NCBI RefSeq assembly: GCF_000177375.1
Contig: NZ_ADFR01000007.1
Location: 52,519-116,518, forward strand
Source: Bulleidia extructa W1219
GTDB taxonomy: Bacteria > Bacillota_I > Bacilli_A > Erysipelotrichales > Erysipelotrichaceae
Length of the DNA: 64,000 nt
Direction: 5' to 3'
Under the pieces are notes generated by a model, which saw only the letters and a program-made list of their open reading frames with translations, was not told the DNA's origin and ran no database searches. Below are positions 57,291 to 64,000 of the stretch, one piece after another. Positions within the stretch are counted from its first letter, which is position 1. Each line of letters starts with the position of its first letter. Made by a program: the position numbers and the translations under genes.

Positions 57291-57350
57291 AAAAAAAGCC
57301 CAGATTTCTCTGAGCACAAAAAAGCACCAACCATTTATGATTGATGCTTT
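57291..57350 (-). terminator. two tandem terminators after the small gene at 57370
   Basis: Minus-strand hairpins AAGCATCAA...TTGGTGCTT (57321-57350) and GCTCAGA/TCTGGGC (57298-57315), each followed by a run of T. Confidence 0.75.
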
Positions 57351-57369
57351 CTTCGTTCACTATTAATGA

Positions 57370-57618
57370 TTAATCGAAATCATACGGATTGCTATAACAC
57401 ATCCAATCAAGCGGATACATAACTCCATTTTCGGCTTCAAACTTCGCCTGTTGCTTAGCTTGTCGTTTCGCATCTTGTTTACAAAATACCTTTTTAGTCA
57501 TTTTATCATTTGACTTCCTGGCAGTGTAAGCTTTGTTATTTGGATTATTTTGATTTGCATAATCATTAAGTTGTTGTTGAGTATGTGTCTTTCCAGATAC
57601 TCTGTTTTTCTTTGCCAT
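57370..57618 (-). CDS. small basic protein of unknown function in the prophage relic
   Basis: The 82 residues start MAKKNRVSGKTHTQQQLNDY and end MCYSNPYDFD. It is rich in lysine, glutamine and asparagine, with no membrane segment. The ATG at 57618 follows GGAGAAACG, and an upstream in-frame start lacks a site. It has its own perfect-looking promoter, a palindromic leader and tandem terminators, which argues it is a working, independently expressed gene rather than a relic. Family not recognised. Confidence 0.6.
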   Translation of the reverse strand: MAKKNRVSGKTHTQQQLNDYANQNNPNNKAYTARKSNDKMTKKVFCKQDAKRQAKQQAKFEAENGVMYPLDWMCYSNPYDFD

Positions 57619-57750
57619 GAACGTTTCTCCTTTCTCCTTGACTCCGTACATCTGATTACGCACGAGATAGCGGACACCGTGTCACCTTCTTAGCTGAACT
57701 CATTAAAATGAGTTATCTCTGCATTTAACCAATACTCAAGGTTGGAGAAC

Positions 57751-57777
57751 AATTTTTACAAGTTTTCTGTAAAAATT
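57751..57777. promoter_or_regulatory. palindrome in the leader of the small prophage gene
   Basis: AATTTTTACA (57751-57760) and TGTAAAAATT (57768-57777) are perfect inverted copies with a 7-base spacer, placed just downstream of the promoter. Operator for a repressor or an RNA hairpin. Confidence 0.5.
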
Positions 57778-57786
57778 ATTGTATAT

Positions 57787-57815
57787 ATTATATCATTAAC
57801 AACTTCACATTTCAA
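57787..57815 (-). promoter_or_regulatory. promoter of the small prophage gene
   Basis: TTGAAA (57815-57810), 17 bases, TATAAT (57792-57787) on the minus strand. Confidence 0.8.
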
Positions 57816-57830
57816 TAATATTAGAACCTG

Positions 57831-58010
57831 TCAAACTCAGCTTGTCCTGCAACCTTGCTGTACTTTGCCCCATCATTTGATTTCTCAGTCCAAATATCAA
57901 GTACCATACCTATGGTTAGTAAATCCAGTTCAGAAATGTTTATCCCTATTTCCACGCATCTAAGTAGAAATAGGGCCGTTGTCATTTCCCTGCTATTCTT
58001 TGGAAGTTTT
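57831..58010 (-). CDS. phage tail assembly chaperone, GT-type extension
   Basis: A short frame overlaps the end of the upstream chaperone gene: LPKNSREMTTALFLLRCVEI, then SELDLLTIGMVLDIWTEKSN, ending FDRF. In tailed phages the equivalent T part is reached by a programmed frameshift at the end of the G gene. Here it lies in the +1 (equivalently -2) frame relative to G, near the run TCTAAAAAAACT. It could also start at its internal ATG (57985), but the ribosome site there is poor. Confidence 0.65.
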
Positions 58011-58346
58011 TTTAGACTGAACCTCCGTTTCTAGGTTTGCCCCCCAAAGTTCAAGTATTTCAGGTAGTATTTCGTAGATTGAAAACATCTCAAACTGGTC
58101 TAGCCAATCATCAATGTTACCCGGAATACTCCTATCTGCATGGTAAGCCATGATACAGGCTACATTTTCAAATATCTCAAGGTCATCAATTTCAAAAGAC
58201 CCCTCGCTTGCTTTGAAAGTTTTTTCTAACTTTGATAGGTCTTTGAATATATCTCTCTTAAATTTAATTCTATATAGTCTTGGTATCGTAGCAGATGAAC
58301 GAAACTTTACATCAACCTCTCCTACTCTTACTGTTTTTTCTAGCAT
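57993..58346 (-). CDS. phage tail assembly chaperone, G-type
   Basis: This 117-residue acidic protein begins MLEKTVRVGEVDVKFRSSAT and includes RLYRIKFKRDIFKDLSKLEK, a pattern common in Siphoviridae tail chaperones encoded between the major tail protein and the tape measure. AAGGAGGATTTG precedes the start. The gene appears intact, although its neighbours are truncated. Confidence 0.75.
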   Translation of the reverse strand: MLEKTVRVGEVDVKFRSSATIPRLYRIKFKRDIFKDLSKLEKTFKASEGSFEIDDLEIFENVACIMAYHADRSIPGNIDDWLDQFEMFSIYEILPEILELWGANLETEVQSKKTSKE

Positions 58347-58357
58347 ACAAATCCTCC

Positions 58358-58783
58358 TTAATGTCCTGTAGGTTTAGGTGTTTCACCTTTAGCCTGTGGT
58401 ACATACACATTCTTATACCAATTAGCATAAGTATCTGCTGATGTGGTATCTCCAGTTCTTGATTTTACAAGACCGTCTTCTCTTGGATCTGCTGTAAGCG
58501 ATAGTGTTTCTGTTCCAGGTTCAATCATATCTTCTTTGGTTTCTGATTCAATAGATGGTCTTGATGCAGAACAGTTATATAGAACATGTCTAATTGCATT
58601 GACATCACCATCAAATTCAAATAACAGTGCAAACTTTTCTGTTTCAGATACATTTGCCTTTTCTACAAGCACACCATTTCTATCAAGTTCTTCTTTTAGA
58701 ATTTCTGTTCTAAACCACTCGGGGATAAGTGCAATCTCTAAATCCCCGCTATATCCGTTATTAGCAGTTGATCTAAAATACAC
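58358..58783 (-). pseudogene. phi13-type phage major tail protein, N terminus lost
   Basis: The 141 residues include VYFRSTANNGYSGDLEIALI-like sequence, ALLFEFDGDVNAIRHVLYNC and a C-terminal Ig-less tail. Complete relatives are about 190-200 residues and have about 55 residues before YFRSTANNGY. Here, right upstream (about 58790), the sequence changes to the end of an unrelated small gene. The first codon used, MYFRS, is not a natural start, and no ribosome site is seen. Confidence 0.75.
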
Positions 58784-58806
58784 AATTTTGTTGTGTCATT
58801 CCGTCT

Positions 58807-58995
58807 TTACTTAGCCTTAAATTGATTAATGTCACTAAAATTAGCCAACATCCAGTTTTTCAATTCATCTAGTGATTCAACACTATCATCCAAATTTAAA
58901 TGTTCTGTCTTCGCAAATTCACCTACAAAATAAGTCATTTTAAAATCAATGAAAAATATCCATTCTTGAAAATTTTCCTGTGTATAATGACTCAT
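58807..58995 (-). pseudogene. N-terminal fragment of an unidentified protein
   Basis: The 62 residues MSHYTQENFQEWIFFIDFKM... and SVESLDELKNWMLANFSDIN are acidic and helical, with a normal start after AGGAAAAAGAG. It stops at the junction with the phage tail gene, so it is probably truncated. Family not named. Confidence 0.4.
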
Positions 58996-59098
58996 TATGC
59001 ACTCTTTTTCCTAGTTCACTTCATAGTTTGATTAATTACATCATTTCTAAAATGACTTTTTCTTTTCATTTCCTTAGCACTTTACTTTTACTTTATCA

Positions 59099-59130
59099 AT
59101 AAAAAAGCCAGAGTCTATTCATCTCCAGCT
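59099..59130 (-). terminator. terminator of pyrH-frr
   Basis: On the minus strand AGCTGGAG...CTCTGGCT (59130-59123 with 59113-59106), then six T. The 100 bases between here and the prophage fragment hold nothing recognisable. Confidence 0.75.
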
Positions 59131-59135
59131 CTTCT

Positions 59136-59684
59136 TTAAACCTTTAAAACTTCCGCCTCTTTTGCCTTTGCTTGTTCATCAATCTTCTTGACATACTTAT
59201 CCGTCAATTTCTGAATTTCATTCTCCATATCCTTTTGCATGTCTTCATCCATTTCCTTGTCCTTTTTCACAACATTCATGGCATCACGACGAATATTTCG
59301 AATTTGGATTTTTGATTCTTCTGCAATTTGGCCAACTTTTTTAGACATTTCTTTACGTGTCTCACCGGTTAACTGAGGAACCGTTAACCGAATGACAGTT
59401 CCATCATTTTGAGGTGCCATACCTAAATTAGCTTCATTACAAGCTCTTTCAATCTCTTTTAATGAAGAGGGATCATAGGGTTTGATCACGATAGTACGAC
59501 CTTCTGATACGGAAATACCCGCAATCTGATTTAATGGTGTTGGGGTTCCATAGTAATCCGCTTCTACACGATCCATCAATTTAGCATTCGCCATACCGGT
59601 GCGAACTGTATTCAATTCTGATTGAAGATGATCCATAACCTTATCCATCTTCATGCTGCAACTATCAATGATTGGGTATGCCAT
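59136..59684 (-). CDS. frr: ribosome recycling factor
   Basis: Splits post-termination ribosomes together with EF-G. The 182-residue protein has the tRNA-mimic helices: SELNTVRTGMANAKLMDRVE, TPLNQIAGISV and the C-terminal helix QIRNIRRDAMNVVKKDKEM. It shares one base with the pyrH stop (TAATG), and the ribosome site AAGGAGG is inside pyrH. Normally followed by uppS, from which it is separated here by phage relics. Confidence 0.96.
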   Translation of the reverse strand: MAYPIIDSCSMKMDKVMDHLQSELNTVRTGMANAKLMDRVEADYYGTPTPLNQIAGISVSEGRTIVIKPYDPSSLKEIERACNEANLGMAPQNDGTVIRLTVPQLTGETRKEMSKKVGQIAEESKIQIRNIRRDAMNVVKKDKEMDEDMQKDMENEIQKLTDKYVKKIDEQAKAKEAEVLKV

Positions 59685-60397
59685 TATTTATCCTCCTTTG
59701 TAATACTGGTACCAATTTTTTCTCCACTCATGGCTTTTACAATATTGCCTTTTTCGTTCATGTTAAAGACAACTAACTCAATATGATTATCTTTGCACAT
59801 GCTTGTGGCGGTTGAATCCATCACTTGTAAATTCTTATTCAACAAGTCCATATAACTCAAATGGTCAAACCTGGTGGCAGACTCATCCTTCTTAGGATCA
59901 GCACTATACACACCATCCACACCATTTTTAGCCATCAAGATCACATCTGCTTTAATTTCTGAAGCTCTTAAAGCGGCCGTTGTATCGGTTGAAAAGAAGG
60001 GAGATCCCGTCCCACCACCAAAAATAACCACTCTTCCTTTTTCCAAATGGCGAATCGCTCTTCTTTGAATGAAAGGCTCCGCTACCTTTTGCATCTCAAT
60101 AGATGTCATCACACGAGTATCCACACCAATGTCCTCTAAACGAGATTGAATGGCTAAGGCATTGATCACCGTCGCTAACATGCCCATGTTATCACCTTGA
60201 ACACGATCGAAACCGTTTTCTGCAACAACCTTACCCCGAATGAAATTACCACCACCAACGACAATCGCAATTTCTATTCCTTTATCATGAGCTTCTCGAA
60301 TCTCCTCAGCCAACTGGCTTAGAATGTTCGAATCAAAGTTTCTTTCTGAACCTGCTAAAGCTTCACCACTTAGTTTTAATAAAACACGTTTGTACAT
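59684..60397 (-). CDS. pyrH: UMP kinase
   Basis: Phosphorylates UMP to UDP. The hexameric enzyme of about 237 residues has [45 protein letters not shown] and [20 protein letters not shown]. The start at 60397 (MYKRVLLK) follows GGAGGCAAC; an upstream in-frame TTG was rejected. It is usually downstream of tsf. Here tsf-rpsB is 1.5 kb away, separated by a divergent gene. Confidence 0.96.
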   Translation of the reverse strand: MYKRVLLKLSGEALAGSERNFDSNILSQLAEEIREAHDKGIEIAIVVGGGNFIRGKVVAENGFDRVQGDNMGMLATVINALAIQSRLEDIGVDTRVMTSIEMQKVAEPFIQRRAIRHLEKGRVVIFGGGTGSPFFSTDTTAALRASEIKADVILMAKNGVDGVYSADPKKDESATRFDHLSYMDLLNKNLQVMDSTATSMCKDNHIELVVFNMNEKGNIVKAMSGEKIGTSITKEDK

Positions 60398-60478
60398 GTT
60401 GCCTCCATTTTTTATCATTATACTATAAATTTCTTCCGGTTTGAGATACCATAGTTAAAGAAATGACAAAGAGGAGAA

Positions 60479-61333
60479 ATGATGTTTCCAATTGCTATCA
60501 TTGACTTAGGTTCCAACACCATTGTATTAGAAGTATATAATCAAAAAAAAGAAACCATTTATCATGAATCTGTACCGGCACATTTGATTCAATACGTCGA
60601 TTCTAACCGTTTGATGAGTCAAAAAGGATTAAGTATTGCCTATGATACCATTGCTTACTTTAAAGAATATCTACATAACCATCAAATCCAACATGTCCAT
60701 ATTGTGATTACAGAACCGGCACGTATTCAAAATCAATCAGCTTTGTTATCAGAATTGATGTCATTCAGCTATCCTATCTATCCTTTAAAAGGAGAAGAGG
60801 AAGCCTATTACGATAGCTTAGCCATTGAAGCCAATCATCCGGATTTAAAAGAATGGTTTGCCTTTGATATTGGTGGTGGTTCAACAGAATTAATTCATCA
60901 AACCGGCCAAAAAAAAGAGCTGTATTCTATCCCTTTGGGTTGCGTTCGTTTAGCAAATGAACCTTATTCTTTAGAACAACTGGCATCCATTCTCAGAAAA
61001 ACAACTAATCTTAACCCTAATTTATTATTTCATAAAGCCACTGTTTTAGGCATTGGTGGAACCATTCGAGCCATTGGTCAAGTTCTTCAACCCCATATCA
61101 TTTCTCCGCTTTTAAAAGCAACTGATATTCAGTCTTTCTACCAACATCTTCTTACAAATCATTTTGAAACAAGAAGACTTATCCAACAATATGTTCCTGA
61201 AAGTCGTCAACCCTTGATTCTACCAGGATTGAAAATGATTTTATCTTTAATCCATCATTTTCAAATCTCTGAAATTCAAGTCAGTCAAGAAGGCATTAGA
61301 CAAGGTTTCTTACATAGTCTTTTAAAACAATAA
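60479..61333 (+). CDS. Ppx/GppA-family phosphatase
   Basis: This 284-residue protein of the exopolyphosphatase/(p)ppGpp phosphohydrolase family has the actin-like phosphate motifs AIIDLGSNT, FDIGGGSTELIH and LGIGGTIRAIG. It lacks the C-terminal HD-type domain of long Ppx, so it is the short form. Which of poly-P or pppGpp it cleaves cannot be said. AGAGGAGAAATG gives the start. It lies alone and divergent between pyrH and tsf. Confidence 0.9.
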   Translation: MMFPIAIIDLGSNTIVLEVYNQKKETIYHESVPAHLIQYVDSNRLMSQKGLSIAYDTIAYFKEYLHNHQIQHVHIVITEPARIQNQSALLSELMSFSYPIYPLKGEEEAYYDSLAIEANHPDLKEWFAFDIGGGSTELIHQTGQKKELYSIPLGCVRLANEPYSLEQLASILRKTTNLNPNLLFHKATVLGIGGTIRAIGQVLQPHIISPLLKATDIQSFYQHLLTNHFETRRLIQQYVPESRQPLILPGLKMILSLIHHFQISEIQVSQEGIRQGFLHSLLKQ

Positions 61334-61383
61334 GTTCTCTGCAACTCATCTAAAAAAGTTAAAATTTCCTATATACGATGACT

Positions 61384-61536
61384 CTATCCTGTTATCTTCC
61401 AATCAAGCAATTGATCGCTCGTATCTCCTTTCACTTTCATTACCTTAATCTTCCCATGTTTCTTAAAATAAGAGACTAAAGAATTTTCAAAGATTTTTTC
61501 TTTACCGATATATTTAAACTCTATTTTATGATTCAC
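61384..61536 (-). pseudogene. short open stretch, possible gene relic
   Basis: The minus strand has a 50-codon open frame starting GTG: VNHKIEFKYIGKEKIFENSL, KKHGKIKVMKVKGD, ending LLDWKITG. It looks protein-like but has no ribosome site and no recognised family. It may be the C-terminal remnant of a lost gene in the 590-base gap before tsf. Confidence 0.3.
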
Positions 61537-61541
61537 TTTCC

Positions 61542-61787
61542 ATTAATGGAAATGGTATTGCCTCTGTACTGATGGAAGATTATTACATGGAAGGAAAGTA
61601 CGTTTCAAAAAATGATTTGCAAGCCAAAATGTACTACGAAATCAGGATGTAGCAGAAATATGCCCCCACATTTTCAAATTTGGCCATCATATATGCAAAT
61701 GGATACGGTGTAAAAAAAGATTTGATCAAGAGTAAAGAATTACAAAAATTAAAAAAGACAAATTTCATTCTTGATTTTATCGTATGA
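61542..61787 (+). pseudogene. Sel1-repeat protein relic
   Basis: The plus strand reads DYYMEGKYVSKNDLQAKMYY, an in-frame TAG (61650-61652), then YAPTFSNLAIIYANGYGVKK and DLIKSKELQKL. The spacing is that of Sel1/TPR-like repeats (xxLAxxYxxGxGVxKDxxKA). There is no start, and one stop interrupts it, so it is non-functional. Confidence 0.6.
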
Positions 61788-61805
61788 AATTCATCTATAT
61801 ATCTA

Positions 61806-61850
61806 AGAAAAAATACCGAAAGGATCCTATTTATAGAACCTCTCGGTATT
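61806..61850 (-). terminator. terminator of rpsB-tsf
   Basis: AATACCGA/TCGGTATT (61812-61819, 61843-61850) with further inner pairing, and a T-rich tail on the minus strand. Confidence 0.85.
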
Positions 61851-61922
61851 TTGCATTTTTAGAAATAATAAACTTAAAAGATTACCTTATCAACAAATGA
61901 TTAAAAACTAAGTTGATTATTC

Positions 61923-62813
61923 TTAATTTTTAGCCATTGCTGCCACTTCAGCCGCAAAGTCATCTTCCTTCTTTTCAATGCCTTCACCAACAGCATACTT
62001 CACCATTTGTGTCACTTCAGCATGATTTTCTTTCAAGAAATCCTTCACCTTTAAATTTGTATCTAAGAAGTATTCTTGATCTACTAAACACATATCTTGC
62101 AAAGACTTCGATAAACGACCTTCTAAGATACCGGCTTTCACTTTTTCAGGCTTATTAGCTAAGGATTCGTCATTATTTAATAATTGAACTTGAATCTCAC
62201 GTTCATGATCCACGATTTCCTTTGGCATATAATCACGAGAAATATAACTTGGATTCATAGAAGCCACTTGCATCGCAATATTCTTCGCTACTTGAGCATC
62301 ATCTGTGCCTTTCACTACAACAACCGATACAATACGACCACCTTGGTGCGTATACGAACCGAAGATTTCATCATCCGCCTTTTCAAGCAATTCAAAGCGA
62401 CGTAAAGTAATATTCTCCCCAATGGTTGCAACTGCATTTACGATCGTATCCTTCAAATGGCCATCAGCCGTAGCCAATTCTAAAGCTTCTTCATTTACCT
62501 TAGCTTGGCTATGTAAAATGGTATTAGCTACTGTATCCAGTAATGTTAAGAATTGTTCATTCTTAGCAACGAAATCTGTTTCTGAGTTCACCTCAACCGC
62601 AATTGCCTTATTGCCTTCTATAACCACCTTAGCTAAGCCTTCAGCCGCAATACGACCTGACTTTTTCTGAGCCTTGGCAATACCACGTTCACGTAACCAG
62701 TCAATCGCCGCTTGAACATCGCCATTCGTTTCTGTTAAAGCATTTTTACAATCGAGCATCCCTGCTCCAGTTAATTCACGTAATTCCTTTACTTGAGCTG
62801 CAGTAATGGCCAT
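61923..62813 (-). CDS. tsf: elongation factor Ts
   Basis: Nucleotide exchange factor for EF-Tu. The 296-residue protein has the N-terminal UBA-like helix ALTETNGDVQAAIDWLRERG and the core VNSETDFVAKNEQFLTLLD. AAGGAGGAAAAC before the ATG lies just past the rpsB stop. It is followed by a terminator instead of pyrH. Confidence 0.97.
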   Translation of the reverse strand: MAITAAQVKELRELTGAGMLDCKNALTETNGDVQAAIDWLRERGIAKAQKKSGRIAAEGLAKVVIEGNKAIAVEVNSETDFVAKNEQFLTLLDTVANTILHSQAKVNEEALELATADGHLKDTIVNAVATIGENITLRRFELLEKADDEIFGSYTHQGGRIVSVVVVKGTDDAQVAKNIAMQVASMNPSYISRDYMPKEIVDHEREIQVQLLNNDESLANKPEKVKAGILEGRLSKSLQDMCLVDQEYFLDTNLKVKDFLKENHAEVTQMVKYAVGEGIEKKEDDFAAEVAAMAKN

Positions 62814-62815
62814 GA

Positions 62816-63739
62816 TTAGTTTTCCTCCTTAGGAGCTTCTACCTTCTTTTCTCCTTCAGCTACCGGACGAACACCGTCTCTTTTAAACACACGACGTTCA
62901 CCATTTTGGCGACGACTGGCCATTTGAGCACGACGTTCTTCCATCTTTTGCCTTCTCTTCTTTTCGTATTCAGCCGCTTGACGATCTACTTCGACAATAA
63001 CATCTTTCATGGTAATATCCACTTCTGCCTCATCTTCTTGGTGAGCTACTTCTAAGACACCGCCCTTAGCTTCCACCAAAGCATCTGCAATAGCTGAAAC
63101 CATTAATTTAACAGAACGCAAAGCATCATCATTGGATGGAATTGGATAGTCAACCATATCAGGGTCCGCGTTTGTATCGATCAACGCAAACACAGGAATA
63201 CCCAATTTACGAGCTTCTGCAACCGCATTGTGTTCTTCCAATGGATCAACAACAAAAATCGCATCCGGTAATTTCTTCATTTCCTTGATACCGCCAAGAA
63301 AATTTTCTAAACGATCTTTCTTTTTAAGAAGAAGAGCTTGTTCTTTCTTTTTATAGACATTAATCGCACCGGTAGCTTCCATTTCTTCAATTTCCAACAA
63401 CTTCTTAATTGACTTTTGAATCGTACGGAAGTTCGTTAACGTACCACCCAACCATCTTTGATTAATATAAAAGCTTCCTGAACGTAGGGCTTCTTCTAAA
63501 ATCGTTGCTTGAGCTTGCTTCTTAGTACCGACGAATAGAACTTTTCCACCATCTTCCGCAATCTTCTTTAAAGCTTCATAAGCTTCATCCAACTTTTCTT
63601 GTGTTTTAGCCAAATCAATGATATACACATGATTTTTAGCTGTATAGATGAATGGTTTCATTTTTGGATTCCATTTTCTTGTTTGGTGACCAAAATGAAC
63701 GCCATTCTCTAACATTTTCTTCATTGAAACAACAGTCAT
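62816..63739 (-). CDS. rpsB: 30S ribosomal protein S2
   Basis: The protein of about 307 residues begins [20 protein letters not shown] at 63739, after GCGAGGTAAA. It has the S2 landmarks [29 protein letters not shown] and [10 protein letters not shown]. It is longer than most S2 proteins (about 230-260): the C-terminal 60-70 residues are a charged extension rich in arginine, lysine and glutamate ([19 protein letters not shown]). Operon with tsf. Confidence 0.96.
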   Translation of the reverse strand: MTVVSMKKMLENGVHFGHQTRKWNPKMKPFIYTAKNHVYIIDLAKTQEKLDEAYEALKKIAEDGGKVLFVGTKKQAQATILEEALRSGSFYINQRWLGGTLTNFRTIQKSIKKLLEIEEMEATGAINVYKKKEQALLLKKKDRLENFLGGIKEMKKLPDAIFVVDPLEEHNAVAEARKLGIPVFALIDTNADPDMVDYPIPSNDDALRSVKLMVSAIADALVEAKGGVLEVAHQEDEAEVDITMKDVIVEVDRQAAEYEKKRRQKMEERRAQMASRRQNGERRVFKRDGVRPVAEGEKKVEAPKEEN

Positions 63740-63858
63740 TTTTAATTTACCTCGCTTTCCGTTGTTATCCTCCACAGTTTCCAACATCATCAACACTTAC
63801 GTGCACGGGATCATGAATCCACTGTGTGTGAAGTACACCTTAAAAACATAAGATGCCA
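63740..63858 (-). promoter_or_regulatory. rpsB 5' leader
   Basis: About 120 bases lie between the predicted transcription start and the rpsB ATG. Length and position fit the autoregulatory leaders that S2 binds in other bacteria, but I could not confirm a conserved structure by eye. Confidence 0.35.
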
Positions 63859-63864
63859 GTAAAA

Positions 63865-63893
63865 AGGATACCATAGAAACACCCGTTTGCCAA
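63865..63893 (-). promoter_or_regulatory. rpsB-tsf promoter
   Basis: TTGGCA (63893-63888), 17 bases, TATCCT (63870-63865) on the minus strand. Confidence 0.7.
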
Positions 63894-63955
63894 TCAGGAT
63901 TACTTTAATTTCCAAATGCTGTTTATTTCTTTTAACCATGATTCTTGATTGTAAC

Positions 63956-63990
63956 TAAAAAGTGACCGCTTGCCTAAGGCAACCGATCAC
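63956..63990 (-). terminator. terminator of an operon beyond the right edge
   Basis: On the minus strand GTGATCGGTTGCC pairs with GGCAAGCGGTCAC around TTA, then a T run. Confidence 0.8.
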
Positions 63991-64000
63991 GTTCTATTCT

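Overview
The window looks like a chromosomal segment of a low-GC Gram-positive bacterium (Bacillota). Signs of this are a T-box leader before pheST, CcpA-type cre sites, the DnaB/DnaI helicase-loading pair, a SmtB/ArsR regulator and the polA-mutM-coaE-dnaB-dnaI gene order. TGA ends many conserved genes (polA, mutM, cdsA, dxr), so the genetic code is standard and a Mollicute is excluded. Gene content and protein style suggest the Erysipelotrichales, but that placement is inference.

Layout. 1-2710: start of a probable secreted or lipoprotein gene, divergent from glgP, with a cre site between them. 2711-6420: pheS-pheT under a T-box; pheT carries a frameshift. 6429-11710: a degenerate S51-like protein, acyP, adhE, a Dps protein and an AraC regulator. 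11830-18850: an accessory island with an AraC-controlled pair of ABC half-transporters, the relic of an ECF-type ATPase gene, a broken dinD, a methyltransferase relic, a truncated XRE gene and an IS110 transposase fragment. 18954-31030: hydrolase, two tandem SPOUT methyltransferases, two U32 proteins, a FolT-like S component, a frameshifted aminotransferase, a PLC-like protein, a pyrophosphatase-like protein, a three-gene overlapping operon (membrane protein, zinc-type SmtB repressor, DnaQ-like exonuclease), and tgt-queA-queH for queuosine. 31047-38839: a compound hairpin, small unknown genes, rlmA-like methyltransferase, XRE regulator, htpG with a CIRCE-like operator, WYL regulator, CPBP protease, a deleted IS and a YczE-like protein. 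39012-55489: tRNA-Ser(GGA), then a long minus-strand block: glycolysis (pfkA-pyk), replication and repair (polA, mutM, coaE, dnaB, dnaI, radC), and the envelope and isoprenoid block uppS-cdsA-dxr-rseP. 55500-59000: a badly decayed prophage relic lying between uppS and frr, genes that are normally neighbours. 59136-64000: frr-pyrH, a Ppx/GppA protein, a gap with gene relics, and tsf-rpsB.

The core genes form the expected translation, replication and isoprenoid clusters, and most operon partners are coupled by ATGA or TAATG overlaps. The less expected signals are: three conserved genes (pheT, aminotransferase, rseP) each broken by a single-base indel in a 6-7 nt A/T run; at least four genes whose ATG lies exactly six bases after a TATAAT-like -10 box with no Shine-Dalgarno sequence, pointing to leaderless mRNAs; a ZnuA-like lipoprotein without its metal-binding histidines; and an operon linking a zinc-type repressor to a DnaQ-like exonuclease. 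I found no CRISPR array, no rRNA gene and no intact novel defence system.
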